From: Apostichopus japonicus
Lineage: Eukaryota > Echinodermata > Holothuroidea > Aspidochirotida > Stichopodidae
Direction: 5' to 3'
NCBI RefSeq assembly: GCF_037975245.1
Contig: NC_092563.1
Coordinates: 11,561,001-11,625,000 of the forward strand
Length of the DNA stretch: 64,000 bases
In this document: in pieces, positions 44,942-58,000 of the stretch
Position numbering within the stretch: the stretch's first letter is position 1
How the letters are laid out: the number at the start of each line of letters is the position of its first letter
Program-made: the position numbers and the translations under genes
The notes under the pieces: generated by a model
Database searches by the model: none
What the model was told of the DNA's origin: nothing
The model's input: only the letters and a program-made list of their open reading frames with translations

Positions 44942-46663
44942 AGGTTTTTACACTAATATTATGTCTTAGCAACCTCCACAGGGTAAACTTGTCAGATGAT
45001 CTCAGCTGAGGCAAAATATCTAATATATCAACTTTGAAAAATGATTACATATTTGCATTCAAAAAGACTGGTGGTTTATTTTTGGTGTTGAGGATAATCG
45101 TAACCTATGTAGTCATGAAGGGGGGGGTGAGTGCGCGTATTTGTGTGTGACACCTTACTTGTAAACACATCAACATCTTTGTAGGTATTTTTGCAGAAAT
45201 TTCATTTTTAATTGTTTTAGACACTGCAGTAGGCCTAGCTGCTTATTTATGATTCTGCAACATGTTTTACTTTGTTCATCACTTACTTTTGGAGGAGAAA
45301 AGTTTGATGAATATAAAGGAGATCACAGGGTCAAATGCCAAAATCTATTAAGTATTAAGAACTACACAGTAAAAGTAGCAAATGTATTACATCAAGTTGG
45401 ATTTTTATCTTTATCACAGAGTATTTTTAAGAACATACCTGTATATTACTGTTATCATACATATAGTACTGGGTTGTACATCAGTGGCACTATGCTTTGC
45501 CTTTTGGTTTCTTTAGCAGCTAGGGAGAGGGGTTTATCTTCTAACCTTGACTATATTCTTTGTCCACTATCTTTGAAATATTTAAAGTATTTTCTACTTC
45601 CATTCCCACTGCTAGATTTGATGATCGTTGTTAGTTTTATTTCATTCCGGTGACATCTTATATAGTTGCCAGATTGTCTCCCATGGTTAAACATCAACAA
45701 GAATACATTTTATTTTTACTTTATTAGTTGGCATAGAGTGTTAGGGGAGCAGTTTTAAGTATCAACCATGGCAAATATATTTGTATATCCTACACGAACA
45801 GTATTAATTTGAAACTGTTTTTACATTCATACTTAATACACTAGATTTGATGGAGTGATAGTGGCTCTCATGTCTGTTGTTTGTCATTTCATGCATTTGC
45901 AATGTTGGCTACATGGTTAAACATCAGTGGCAAGGAAACAGTTTTATAATGGTGTCCATCAAGTGAAGTAAACTCTCATGCAGCACTATCAGGAATCCTA
46001 TGGAATAACTTTTAAACCTTTGACTGTTTGACACATAATGCACATGAACTTGTAACCACTCATTGTTGTTTGACATACCTTTACAACCTATTTCATTTCA
46101 TCATACATGTTAGCAGCATCTCTAAGCAACTGGTGTTAACCATTCCATGTATTTAAGCATTTTCAAATCTGGTTAGCCTCTGTTCGGACAATTTTATCTA
46201 TTTAAAGTTTTTAAAGAAATTTTATTTTGTGCAATTCATTTTATTACACATTTTGAATTTATTGAAACTTAAGCAGTAGAATTCATGGTAAACTCCCAAG
46301 GCACATGGTTAGCTCCTTGCTTGTTTGTAATAGTAAATGAAATAATAATGGAGGATAGACCCATAAAGCCATGAAAGGTACAGTTGTTGACACTATTTGA
46401 TGATCTTATATAATATATTTAAGATGTCATGACAATTTATTGCTCTTATTTGAATACATTCATCACATACAATCTCTGATGGGGTTGATTGTTCACTCTA
46501 TAGAGTATATAAGTGATTGAAGTTGGTTCTTCTTGTAAACTTTGCAGTCATGATGGTGTGTTTATGTATGTGTGATGCCTGGCTTGTATAAACAGGATTT
46601 CTCAACAAAATGTAAACATATTCCATGTGTGGCATATGAATGCTGATGTTCAGCACAAATAAA
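44942..46663 (+). promoter_or_regulatory. Likely MATE 3' UTR ending at a polyadenylation signal
   Basis: No conserved coding sequence follows the stop. The first AATAAA I noticed is at 46658-46663. It is followed within 40 bases by a GT/G-rich stretch, as expected of a downstream element, so a 1.7-kb 3' UTR is plausible. An earlier non-canonical site cannot be excluded. An ORF at 45249-45653 lies inside this stretch and looks like chance. Confidence 0.35.
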
Positions 46664-46699
46664 CCTATTATTGTGTGCATGGGGGTGGGGGGGGGGGGT

Positions 46700-48140
46700 G
46701 CTGAGATATCACCAGAGAGTGCGAGAGTTGCATATTGAGTGCCAGTAGTGTGTTGTTTTCTTTACATCACAATTAGATCACTTGATGCCTATAAGTTCAG
46801 CACCATCGGTGCTCTAGTTTGCTCATACCAGCTTAGCTGTGTATGTATATGATCAGGGAGTGTGTACTCTGTCCACACTTGGAAAAAATTGCTTTTACTC
46901 ATAGCTTCTTGAATAACTTGGATAAAACGGGGACACAATGAACTTTGGATTGTGAGTCATTAGAGCTGCATTTTGAGGTCAAAGGGCATCTAGAGGTCAA
47001 TATAGGTAATTGTTTCCTAACCTAAAACATGCTCCTACAGTGGCTGTTCATACATGAGAATAGTGATCCACTAATAGTAGGTCATATGGGCTAGGTTAAA
47101 GGCCCTTTTTGGAAATGACTGCATTATCCTTTAGATTTCAAAGAAACTCAGAGACAGTGAACCTTGGAAGGGTAAAATGTTCACAAATTTCTTGTAAAGG
47201 TCCTTCAGGGGTCAAACGGGGTCTCTGTTTACAAACCAGCAAATTCTTCATGGAAAAAATTCAGTGACTGTTCAGCATGCTTCAGCAAAATGGTCCGCTA
47301 GAAGTGAGCAGCTTGGTTTGTGCAGAAAATCAGGTCAAATGTTATCTAGCGGTGATTTGCATCTATTTTGAAATACTAGGTAATGCTTGAATGATTCTGC
47401 TAGTACATTTTATTGGGATTTGGAGTTGCCTAACAATCAGTTTAATGCTACTTTTCGTACAGAATTAATTGACAGTTCAATGTTTGGGCATAAAGGTAAG
47501 CTAGTGTTGGGTATTGTGGCTTACACAGGAAACTGAGGCGAATGATGGCTTAAGTTTCAGTGAGGTCTTTTCTGAACTTATCTGCATTACCTTTAAAATT
47601 CCCAGCCTCTTGTTGCTGCAGTTTCTACAAATGTTCTTCAACTCATTCGATGGTATGAGGCCTGTACCTTTGACCTGTTACACTTGTTTGTTACAACTCC
47701 AAGGTGGAAACAATAAATTGACTGATATCCTTCATAATTATGTATAACGAGTATGCCAAGTCCTATCAATATGTGTGATTACCATGGTTACTGAGTTCAA
47801 AAGTTCAGGGTAACAAAGAGCTGACCCCCCCCCCAAACAGGTCTGCAAATGTCAAATGTACAATTTTAGTGCTGATCATGGGCATCTGCAGAATAAAAGG
47901 AATTACTCTGACATTGTGAAATTAGGAATGTAAGCTGGTATATGGACAAATGACGTTTTGTTCAGTTCAGGAATGAACAAGTTCATAAATGAATGGTGAA
48001 TTTTCAACTTGGTTTTAACCCATAATCAACTGTTCATGAAGGGTGTTTGGGGTGAGATGTGCTACTCACTGGACTCCCCTCTTGTTTATTATTATGCATA
48101 CACTTTAATACAAACAAGACAATAGAGACATATTTGTTGT
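46700..48140. other. Intergenic between the MATE and Scratch-type genes (tail to tail)
   Basis: Holds AGGTCA-rich dispersed repeats (46.97-47.35 kb) and a G-run at 46681-46699. No coding sequence is recognised. Confidence 0.5.
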
Positions 48141-48145
48141 TCTTT

Positions 48146-48151
48146 TTTATT
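48146..48151 (-). promoter_or_regulatory. Candidate polyadenylation signal of the Scratch-type gene
   Basis: An AATAAA on the minus strand lies 1.7 kb beyond the stop codon. Further TTTATT runs at about 48374-48388 (plus strand) are alternatives. Nothing else coding is visible between 48.1 and 49.88 kb, which fits a long 3' UTR. Confidence 0.25.
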
Positions 48152-49639
48152 GTAGGCCTACAGTCACAGCAATTTCATATGTCATGCAAAGGGAAGGAAA
48201 GTAACGTAAAAACAAGAATGAATTAAAACCAAAGAAAGAATTTTCGAATTGAAGTAAAATTTCTAGCTACAAATTGTCTGAGTGAATTGCATTACATTCC
48301 CGGCTATACGACACTATGTCCCTGTACTTAAATAGGATCATACTGATCTTATGCTTGCACAAGCCCCGAGGTGGTTTTTATTTATTTTTGTCTATTATTT
48401 TTTTTCTAGCTACTAATACCTTGTACTAAAACAAGAAAACCGGTCTACGAGGTATATTTCGTTAAGTACATCTAAGAGAGAGAGAGAAACGAATTCGTAT
48501 AAATGATCGATACTCACTCACTGGTATATCACAATATTACAATATTTAAAACAATTAAGGGAGCAATATCATAAAACAGAAAATATCGGTAGTTATTAGT
48601 CAGTTATCAGTTAGGTGAGAATATTTACAGACTTTGCCAAAACGAATGGAAGTAGATATCATTATGTGATATGGACAACCATTGACAAGATTACAATACC
48701 CTATCAACCATACCACGAAGGCCTTCAATCTTTAGTCTTGTTTAACTTTAACTGTTACCTTCTGGCAGAGAATATTTATTATTAACACATACTATGACCG
48801 TCAATTCATGGAATGTTCTTAACAATTACAACAACATTATTTTTGGAGCTTGAAATTGGTTTGTCCATCTGGGCATCCCCAATTGCAAGACAGGTAAAAA
48901 AGAACAGCCTACTTTAAAGTTCGTTTTATCATGAATAAACTAATCTAACATTAAATTGCTGCAGTACTATCGAGCCTCGCACGTGTAACCTATACCTACA
49001 ACAGGAATCAACTGTCGAGGGTTAACACACAATAAAAGATGGCTTGATATGTTGAACGAGATCACAGCTTAAATGTTAGTTACTTATTTTACACTGCTAT
49101 TCCTAAATCATTCATTCTGGTCAACCCTGGCTTTTTGTTTCCATGTGGGTTGTTCATATTCTACAATAGAGTGAAGTGGAAGACATCACCAAGTGCACTT
49201 GTGGAAAGTTCTAAGTATAAAAAGGTATAAATTAATTAGTCAAAATAAAAATCATTTTTTTGTGCATATTTACAAGATAGAAGAAAGAAAGAAAAAAAAG
49301 GTAGAAAACTTTACATCCTATGGTTGGAGATATTTGAACACCACTTTGCATGGAGGTTTTCGAATGTTTTAGCTCCACATTACGCTATATGTTAGGTATT
49401 TTGTGATATAGGCACTAAATGGGTTTCTCGAACATAGCAAACTTAAAGCAGTTGGTTACGACTATTATAAAAACCTGGTGGAATCAGCTGCCAGTCGTGT
49501 TAGTGACTTCTGAACAATTTGAGGGCAGTATTAGTCAATGCATAATGAGTTAGGTCTGCCGTGAAATACTTGCTGTCTTGGCGTTATTGTTGTTTTGAGA
49601 AGTGCATTAAGGACTGCACTAATAGCACCATTCATATAT

Positions 49640-49672
<33 letters not shown>
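49640..49672. repeat. (TA)n tract downstream of the Scratch-type gene
   Basis: About 32 bp of TA repeats in the presumed 3' UTR side of the zinc-finger gene. Confidence 0.9.
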
Positions 49673-49674
<2 letters not shown>

Positions 49675-49883
49675 GCCGATGGTATTGACATGTTGCGAAA
49701 CGTCATACTATTAACAGTCGCTCGTTAAACAGTTCATACAGCTGTATGGAGAGCGGTTTGAATTCCGTTTTGTATCTTTCATAATACAAAGAAATTTGGT
49801 AGTGTTTGTGAAGTTATGAAGTTAAAGAATTATAGAAGGCCTACACTAAAAAGACATTTTGTTTTAACACCTTACACAATCAT

Positions 49884-50154
49884 TTACCTGATACGGTTGC
49901 ACGAAGATTCAGTATGTTTGTAAAGATAACTCTTCAAAGCAAACGCTTTATTGCATTTCGTGCACACGTATGGTTTAACTGTGGAATGAGTCTGAACATG
50001 AGCCCTCAGATTAGATTTATCAGCAAAAGCCTTTCCGCATTGAGGGCATCCGAACGGTTTCTCCCCTGTATGTGTACGGATGTGGCCCTGCAGTAACCAT
50101 GGCCGGCTGAAACATTTTCCACAAATGTTGCATTTGCAACTTTGCTTGTGCGTT
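49884..50154 (-). CDS. scrt: Scratch-family zinc-finger repressor, last exon (zinc fingers 3-5, stop)
   Basis: The exon is 271 nt from acceptor tatatcag to TAA and completes the Arg codon split by the 792-bp intron. It encodes finger 3 ([17 protein letters not shown]), the linker TGEKPF, finger 4 ([17 protein letters not shown]) and finger 5 ([17 protein letters not shown] ending in SSC). Finger 5 is C2HC, as in Snail-superfamily proteins. FALKSYL in finger 5 is typical of Scratch and differs from Snail. The protein stops five residues after the last Cys. With the candidate first exon the protein would be 382 aa. Confidence 0.93.
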
Positions 50155-50946
50155 CTGATATAAAAGAAAATGGAAATTATTGGAAGGTGAAAATTATGAA
50201 AATATTATGCTTGCGTGAATACGAAAGCAATTCCTTCTTCTTCAGAAATGCCCTCTTTAATCAACGAATTTGACCAGATTATGATAGGGTATGTGTGCAT
50301 ACAGCTGGCGAGAAATGTTGCATGTAGTGAGGATCCACAATGTAGCATCACAACTTATTCCTGTCTTAGTTTACACGTTCTGATGCAACGAAAAGGGGCC
50401 AGTGAAGGGAGGTATCATACCGAATAAAATTAACATGTGTACCCTAACTTCTTATACACCAAATCAATTTCCACATACAAGTTCTCATATTTCCTGTTTC
50501 CACTAAGTCGCATGAAAAATACTGCATTCCTATGAAACGTGAATGAGGATGGACTTGTTTAGCACTATTCTACTGTTGTAGGACAGTTTCAATGGAAATA
50601 ACAGAACTAGCGTTTCTTATTTGTCAAACTGTGTTATGACGTAACGTGTAAGTATTACAACACGATATCCAGAGAACCTGGCTATACTTACATAACTGAG
50701 CGGGGAGGGGTTGTGTACATGGGAAGGGTGGGAAGAGAGACTTTGTCATTTCATATGAATCTTAGTATGGTTATTTCTTGATTGTTTTATAATTGTTTCA
50801 CACTTTTGTTCCGTATAACGTGTGTCAAATCCGTCATGCCACTCCGTTATCCAGCCTTTCAATTGACGATGCACAGGGACGTGGAAACTTGTTTAACAAC
50901 ATAAAAGTATGTCTTAACATCATTTTGACTCAGTCAGGAAAATTAC

Positions 50947-51799
50947 CTTATATGCATGCTGAGGGCTGGCATCGAAACATAGACTTTGTCACAATGAGGA
51001 CACTTCTTGGCTTTTTGGTCGGTGACACTCCGATGGGTCTGTCTGTGCCGGGCTAGGTTGCTAGATGTGCTGTACCTCTTACCGCACTCTGGACAAACAT
51101 GGCCCTTCTGCTTCGTAATCCTCGTCCCCTCTGTGACTAAAAATTCATCTTCGAATTCTGCTGTCTTTAGAGGACTTGTAGCGTGGTACATTGATTCTTC
51201 AAGTGTGTGGTCTATGGGTGACCGTTCGGCATAGTACTGTCGCGGTAGAACCTCTGGGAAAGATGCTTTGGTCGGAGTTGATGGCGTGTGGGACGAATCA
51301 TCAGCAGTCGGTACAGTCCCTTCCTTAGGACTAGAAGCCCTGCTACTATTAATGAAAGCGTCTTTACTAAGATTAAGAGCTTCTTCAGCAGGTTCTTCTT
51401 TTAACTGCAACCCTGAAGAATATTCTCTGTTGTGCCTTTCCTCGATATTTATGGGGTTCCCTGTTTCTACGTTGCTAGCTAGATCTGACAGCAAATGAAG
51501 CCCATGTTCGGCTGGTACGCTGGTAGCGGGTCTATAAGAGGGTCTATGAAGGGTCACCAATGGAATTCCAGGTTCTGATTCAGGATCAATTATTGGAAAG
51601 TGATAGAAACCTAATCCGTAACCGGTTTGGATGTGCTTATCGACCTTTAAGTACCTGGGATCTTGCATACGCTGAATCCACGTAGTGAAAGGATATTTAG
51701 CGTGTTGTCCTACGTGTTTGGCGTGATGGCTGTGGGCCAAAGGTACAACGATGACATTTGCATGAACATCGTCTGGAACTCCCCATCGACAAACGTCAT
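50947..51799 (-). CDS. scrt: Scratch-family zinc-finger repressor, internal exon (zinc fingers 1-2)
   Basis: The exon is 853 nt between acceptor ttctttcag and donor AG|gtaatt, and is open throughout. It encodes a poorly conserved N-terminal region, then two C2H2 fingers: CPECGKRYSTSSNLARH and CPHCDKVYVSMPALSMH. The linker QTHRS between fingers and the VSMPALSMH helix separate Scratch from Snail/Slug, which have VSLGALKMH. A segment ALNLSKD resembles the PxNLS-type motif that recruits the CtBP co-repressor (inference). Proteins of this family bind E-box DNA and repress transcription, mainly in neurons. The exon needs one nucleotide from an upstream exon. No SNAG motif of the usual MPRSFLVK type is present here. 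Confidence 0.88.
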
Positions 51800-52440
51800 C
51801 TGAAAGAACAAAAAAATATTTCTTTCATTTCTTTCATTATAGCGTATGCATAAATGTCATTTTTGAGCTTCTTCGTTCATAAGACTGCTTTAAATCATGC
51901 CTTGTAAGGTTTCATTCCCCAATATTTCAGTGACACAACTATCAATTGCATTTTCGTCGAAATCGTTTAGTTAACATCTTCGAAAGACTTATTATCATAT
52001 TTAGTTTACAATATTTGATCCGTACCGTAGTATATGGTATATACTCATATATATGTATATACTTCCAAGTAAATCATGGAAAAACTGGTTATGTGATTGG
52101 ACAAACTGCTGATAGATTACTTTGTTATTGCTATAAAAGAAAAACCATTGAAATGAACACTCAGATTATGAATTAAGATCTAAATTATACAGCCGATCGA
52201 TCCTCGTTACTTTTCGTGGCAATGTTGCCAGATACCACTGATCGTCTACACCCAAGTATGCAATCTGGGTAACTTCTTGTGCAAAATTTAAAAAAAGAAA
52301 TGGTATTTACGATCAACTATTTTACCCGCAACGTTCCAGGTGAGAACGAAAATGAACAGTGTGACTATTAGACGTATTAAATTTAATCCGATATGAGTCC
52401 GAGAGTCCTTACTTTGCGACTCCAAGTCGGGCTGGTTCTA

Positions 52441-52478
52441 CCATGGAGGTAAAAAAATCCAGATTTTTACCTCCATGG
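52441..52478. mobile_element. Ultra-short (38 bp) hairpin insertion with 5-bp target duplication
   Basis: Arms CCATGGAGGTAAAAA and TTTTTACCTCCATGG surround an 8-base centre. TTCTA occurs directly on both sides (52436-52440, 52479-52483). The end sequence is the same as at 11.6 kb; a solo arm is at 13985-13998. Confidence 0.65.
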
Positions 52479-52580
52479 TTCTACACAGTCGAGTCCGAGT
52501 CCATTACCACTGTTTAGATAATGTCCGACCGTCTGTTAGTCAGAAGGAAAGTACCGCGTTGCTCATAAATTCCCAAACCA

Positions 52581-52774
52581 GGGCCCCGTTCCACAAAGAC
52601 TTACGCTTGATCTTAAGTTTGATCGATCGTGCGTAAGTCAGCTGATCGAGCGTAAGTTTGATTTTGTGGAACGCTACTTAACGATCGAACTTACGCTACG
52701 ATCAATCGCATGAGAATCGAACTTAAGTTTGATCTTAAGATCAAGCGTAAGTTAGTCTTTGTGGAACGGGGCCC
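52581..52774. mobile_element. 194-bp palindromic MITE with GGGCCCCGTTCCACAAAG ends
   Basis: Inverted ends of about 38 bp (GGGCCCCGTTCCACAAAGAC, then TTACGCTTGATCTTAAG, against its complement). The interior repeats GATCGAACTTACGC-like words in both orientations, so almost the whole element can fold. No clear target duplication is seen. Confidence 0.82.
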
Positions 52775-53093
52775 AGGTAGGCTAAGTTTTGTGAATTTAG
52801 CAGGTGACACTCGTCAATTCTACAGTGACTGACTTACGAAGTTTTCGTTAGTTATATGTAGACATTTCTAGCTCAGGTGAAAGCGTTCAGCTGAGCTATA
52901 GCGATTCTGCCGAGATTCTGTCATTTTTTGCCACTGTGTTTGAATGACTGCCATGTTGTCATTTTCCATTCGATTTGGCTGAAATGTTGTCAGTGGTTGT
53001 GTGAGTTAAGGTTTCAAATTTGCTATAGCAAATACCTGATATTAGTATGTATATGGTTTGGTGTGTATGTGTGCGTTGCATTCTTGTACCACC

Positions 53094-55046
53094 CAGTGGC
53101 GGAGATTTCTTGTCAGAAGTGGGGGGGTTGCAGGCCATTGATGAAATAAAAAGTCATAACTGCTGGCTCACTATCTAAGTTGAGCGCCACCATAAGTTGG
53201 CGCGAAGTGCACAAGAATTTTTTGGCAAATATTGCCTCCCAGATTGCAGTAAATGGCACTGCCCAGGCCTTGAAAAGCTGCATTTAACCAGGGGCGTATG
53301 CAGGATTTCCTAACCCGGGGAGGGGGGGGGCGTATTAATATTTAAGCGGAGCGCCACCATTGGTTGGCGCGCAGCGTACAAGCAAATTTCTGGTTTTGGT
53401 AGCCCCAGATCACCGGAAATGGCACCTCTCGGGCTTGAAACTGACCAACCATATGTACACTTTTGCCTGAGAACCAAGTTTTTTCCAAATACTTTTTTTC
53501 TCATCTATAACCTTTTTGAAGATTGTCACCAGTCACACATCATGTTCGACTTCATCACATATCCTGTGGATCATTGCTTTTGTAGGTGATTCTTCATCGC
53601 GGCCCACAATATCCGTCAGCCCCACTGTTCAGAATTTCAAAATTCACAATTCTCGTGAATAAATTCACTTCAAAACATACCCATAATGTTACACAAAATA
53701 TCATCTATGGACAACCGATATAGAAAAACCTCCTTCAAACCCTAACAGACGGGTCAAAATTGCACGAGTATGATGAAGTATGATGAAGAATGTTGGTTAG
53801 GGAATTTTCGAAAATTCAGACGGTTACTAAAAAATTTCGTTGAAGGAAATAAAAATATACCAGATATTTCCAAAACCGAACACTACACACATCGACAGTT
53901 TTGAGCATGGGCGCAGATCAGTCTTGGATAATGGTGGGGACGCGTGTCTGTTCTATGACACTATCTAAGCGGAGCGCGACCATGGGTTCGCGCGTAGCGT
54001 ACGATTTTTTTGGGCAAATATACCTCCCAGATCGCCGGAAATAACACTTCCCAGACCTAATTATGCTCCTAAACCTCCCTAAGTTTTAGATCTCATGGCT
54101 TAGAAATTTAGTTTGGAGAAATACATGGGCGTCCGCAGAAAGAAAATCAGGGGACAAATAATCCAAGTAGACTTTTGTATATACGATGGGTCTGGGTTCC
54201 TCTCCCAGAAAACAAATATAGACTGCCGCAAATGCGATTTCCGTCCTATATTTAACAACTGGATAAAATACAATAAAATGAGAACTGCTGCATGTCATTT
54301 GCACAATGCTGGATCAAACTGCGCCAAAGTTCAATACAGGGGAACTTGAAATGCAGCTATTGGTCAAGACAAATTGGTGGGGACACGGTATATCATGTCC
54401 CCACTACTGAAAAAGTTGGTGGGGACGCGTCCCGCTGTCCTCACCAGGATCTGCGCCCATGGTTTGGAGGCTGTTTATCGTGGAACGCCATTTTCATGCT
54501 CACTGATATGATGTGATATCTGCTGTTTGCTTTACAAATTCGAATAATTTTGTCACTGTTCCTCTTTCTCTTCCCGTTTTCTTGCCGTATTTTCTACTCC
54601 ATCCTTTTCTCCTTTTCTCTCTTTCTTCTTTTTCTTTTCCTTCCTTCACCTCGTTGAAGTTGGCAAGTGTATACAGTTCCAAAGCTATTCAACAGCAACA
54701 AAACGTTATTTTGTGTATGTCTGTTGTGGGGTGAAGTTAGCGCTATGAGCTACAAGTTCCAATGCGCAATGTGGGGGAAAGGGGCTAGAAATAATGTGTG
54801 GGTCAATTCCAACTCGGTTTTCGGTCGTTAATTGTTGATGTAGCCTACCAGGTAAAAGGTTGAAATTACTTTAACATTTTCAAATTTAATAATTTGATTT
54901 ATTATGCCATTTGGAGCACATAACATAGGCTATAACAGAACATTACTGGCAAAAACTAGGGGGGGTTGATTGTGTGGGCCAACCCCCCCTCTTCAAAAAG
55001 TGGGGGGGTTAAAACCCCCCCAACCCCCCCTGTTTCTCCGCCACTG
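53094..55046. mobile_element. Outer hAT element, 1953 bp, 8-bp target duplication, with nested insertions
   Basis: Inverted ends CAGTGGCGGAGA and TCTCCGCCACTG are flanked by perfect GTACCACC duplications (53086-53093, 55047-55054). It contains a second repeat family from 53289 and a third element at 53906-54461. Long G and C runs near the right end (54958-55031) can pair with each other. No transposase was recognised. Confidence 0.9.
53906..54461. mobile_element. Innermost hAT element, 556 bp
   Basis: Inverted ends CATGGGCGCAGATC and GATCTGCGCCCATG are perfect over 14 bp. Flanks GTTTTGAG (53898-53905) and GTTTGGAG (54462-54469) are an 8-bp duplication with one mismatch. The related uninterrupted sequence at 7.69 kb (minus) has a single GTTTGGAG, which shows the insertion site. 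Confidence 0.88.
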
Positions 55047-55054
55047 GTACCACC

Positions 55055-58000
55055 CATATCTCTAAAAGTGTATCAATGGAAACCCATATACTTTGCATGT
55101 AGGTTGTCCATATTAGGTAGGGACCTTATTGATTTTATTGGAGGTCAAGAGTCATCTGACGTCAACAGGATAAAACAGAGAAAACCTTATATCTACCTTA
55201 TCCCAAGAACAGAAACAGATAGGTCAACCATTCTGAGTTTTACAAACCCCTTGATATTAGTTAAGGCCGAAGTCATTTGACGTCAACTGGCTCAAATGTG
55301 AAAATGTTGTGACCACCATATAGCTAAGAAAGTGTAATATTGACAAGTCTCCTACTTCCATGAGAAGGTGTCATTTTGGGTATAAAATAATGTTTTATTC
55401 ATCAAGGGTGAACAGTATCTGCAGAACTCATATAAAGCGATGTCATGATATCGTACAATGATAACATTGGCTCATACCCTGTTAACGATGAAGTCATCCA
55501 TCAAATACAGTGCTGCATTCTGGTTTAAAGATACTACAAAGGCAGCTCATGCAGCAGAACACAACTTCATTTAGATGCCCCTATCCTTGTGTGGCGAAGT
55601 TATCTCAATCAATCTGGATTTATTCGGGATTTAAAATTTGCAGCCGTTTGTTTTAATGTATTTTTAGAAGACAATTTACACTGTACGTTGCATTATAATG
55701 CGAGCTGTTGCTGCAATTGATACACTATCGGGCATTGGTAGCGATGAAGCATGTTTGACCTTTTTATACAGCTGCGCCAACAAAAACAATATAACTGAAA
55801 ACCAGCACACAACAGAGTTTTTAAATTTTCAAAGAGATCACACGCCTTTAATGTTCCTCCCAGCTCAATGCCACCTGCTGCCCAAGCATCCTCGTTGTTG
55901 TACCGAGCCTTTGTTAGGAGACCGCTGGTTGCTTCAGCGTTGGCCGCTATACGAACAAATAGCAGTTGAAGCCCCTAAGCTTAGGCTATAGCCATTAATT
56001 TGAGGCAATGAAATACATTCAAAAATACGCAATGGGAATATTTTAGCTCAATGAGATGTACAAATTTGTGTTTGCACTCTCTTTGTTGCTGCACAGCAAG
56101 AGGGTATATCGCGGATCTTCGCGGATGTTCAAAAAGTTGGTATAGGTGACATACCAAACAAATTAATGCTTACTTTGCTTCGTTTAGCAACTGGACGTTT
56201 CAAACAGATTCGGTTTGCTAATTTAACTATATATTTAGCATTGTTATTTTAAACAAGAAATAAACAAGGACGAAACCAGTCGTGAAGTGAAATTTTTTAG
56301 CGTAAAGATCTTTAATATTGTCCTATACATATCATACCACCGTCCGAAAAACGCCTTGTGAGCTTTGTGATTTAAATATCATGCATCAGGATAAGGACAA
56401 TGCTACGCCTGGGTGTTGTTGTCTGAAAGCCAAGTAAGTTGTAGACTAGGCTGTGTAGTCTCGTGGCTTAATTTAATACTAAAAACATTCAAATGCTTCA
56501 TTGGCTACAGCTATACACGGTGTCGAAGGTAACTACGTTCAATGTTCGTGTATGCCTGTCAACCTCAATGATGCGATATAATGCAACTGGTTAAGCATCA
56601 CCTTTGAACTCCACCACGCAGCATCATGTAACCAGAGTAAGAAGTACAGGCTAGCTCAACAGGTCCTGGCTATAACGCCAGTCGTATGTCAGTATTCACC
56701 ATTCTGGTAAACATCGATATAAAACGTCTTTGCCCTCGGTACTATTGCACGTGTTTATATGTTTGGGGTCAAATCAGTGATAATACAACAACTGTGCTCC
56801 CTCCTGCAGTGTTTATTATCAACGCCACGTGCCATGTCAGTTAAAAAAATCCTCGTTATATAGTAAAGGTATAGGCTCGTGAGGCACACGCGACTGATGC
56901 CCATATAAGGCACTCACCTCTTGTTGTCTCCCAGAGCCTTAGGTTGGGGTCGTTCGTTGCTTTATCGATGTCTATAAATTTGAGATGTTATGGTTTAATA
57001 GGACAGATAGGAATGCAGACTTGTGAATCTGATCAAATTCTTTGCATTCTGGTTTAACTGATTCGAAAGGGTTCTTTTCATATACCAAAGGAAAGTGAAA
57101 ATTTGATAAAGATTAATGCGCAGACAAAAGGGAATAGGTCAGAAAATTAATTGTCGAGATTAGTGAGTTTTTAAGTATCGGAATTCTTGAGCATAAAAGG
57201 AAGAACTTGACTTAAATAACGTTCCGATCATGGAACCCTGAAACTAGTGAGAAGGAGAAACGAGGCATTATTTTTTGGATACTGTCTATGTTTGGTTTCA
57301 TCGCCCAACATATCTGAAAACGTTTACATTACGCATTCCTGATGTAGCATAGCTTCTACAATGGTTAGTGTCATAAATTGAAGTACGCATGCTCACAATA
57401 AACCGATTCACTGTGAGGTTGACTTCAACTCATCTGAGATTTGGAAGTCATTTATATTGCAGACTCTAGTAATTCACTTAATCTGTTGTCACTATAGGGT
57501 GAATGTATATGATTTTTACAGGGCTCGAATAGCTATCATTAGCCCGTTATACTCTCGTTGGTTTAAACCGTGTTATCAAGTCCAGAGAGAGTGATTCATA
57601 CAAACATGGTGCTTATTTGAAGGTTGAAGTTTTTTGAAGGGTTTGGAAGTTGGTAGTCTTACCAAACCAACAGATAATTACCAACTTTTGATTGAAATTG
57701 ATCAATCTGAAAAACCATCCAGATATTATCTGCCACAAAATAAGGCTTAATTAATAGAGGTCAAATTAGATTCAGCACTTCGTCATACATCTATAACTAG
57801 CAAATACAATGTTCTTATGCTATTTTCATGCACTGAAAAGCTGTTTCAAAAGTCAAATTAATGACTTTCATTGGTATGGAATTAAATTTCTCGAGTAAAA
57901 TCGAACGTTTATGAAAATCTACTCATAATATTCTGTAAGAGGCCGTTTTTGACGGCTATTCACACATTCCCTTATCTGAATTTCAATGCGGTGATGGTAG

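Noticed and set aside
45249-45653. 134-codon frame after the MATE stop
   Set aside because: No family motif and no splice signals. It lies in the likely 3' UTR and has an AT-driven hydrophobic composition.
55698-55991. 97-codon frame upstream of the zinc-finger exons
   Set aside because: No motif, no consistent splice sites and no match to either neighbouring gene.
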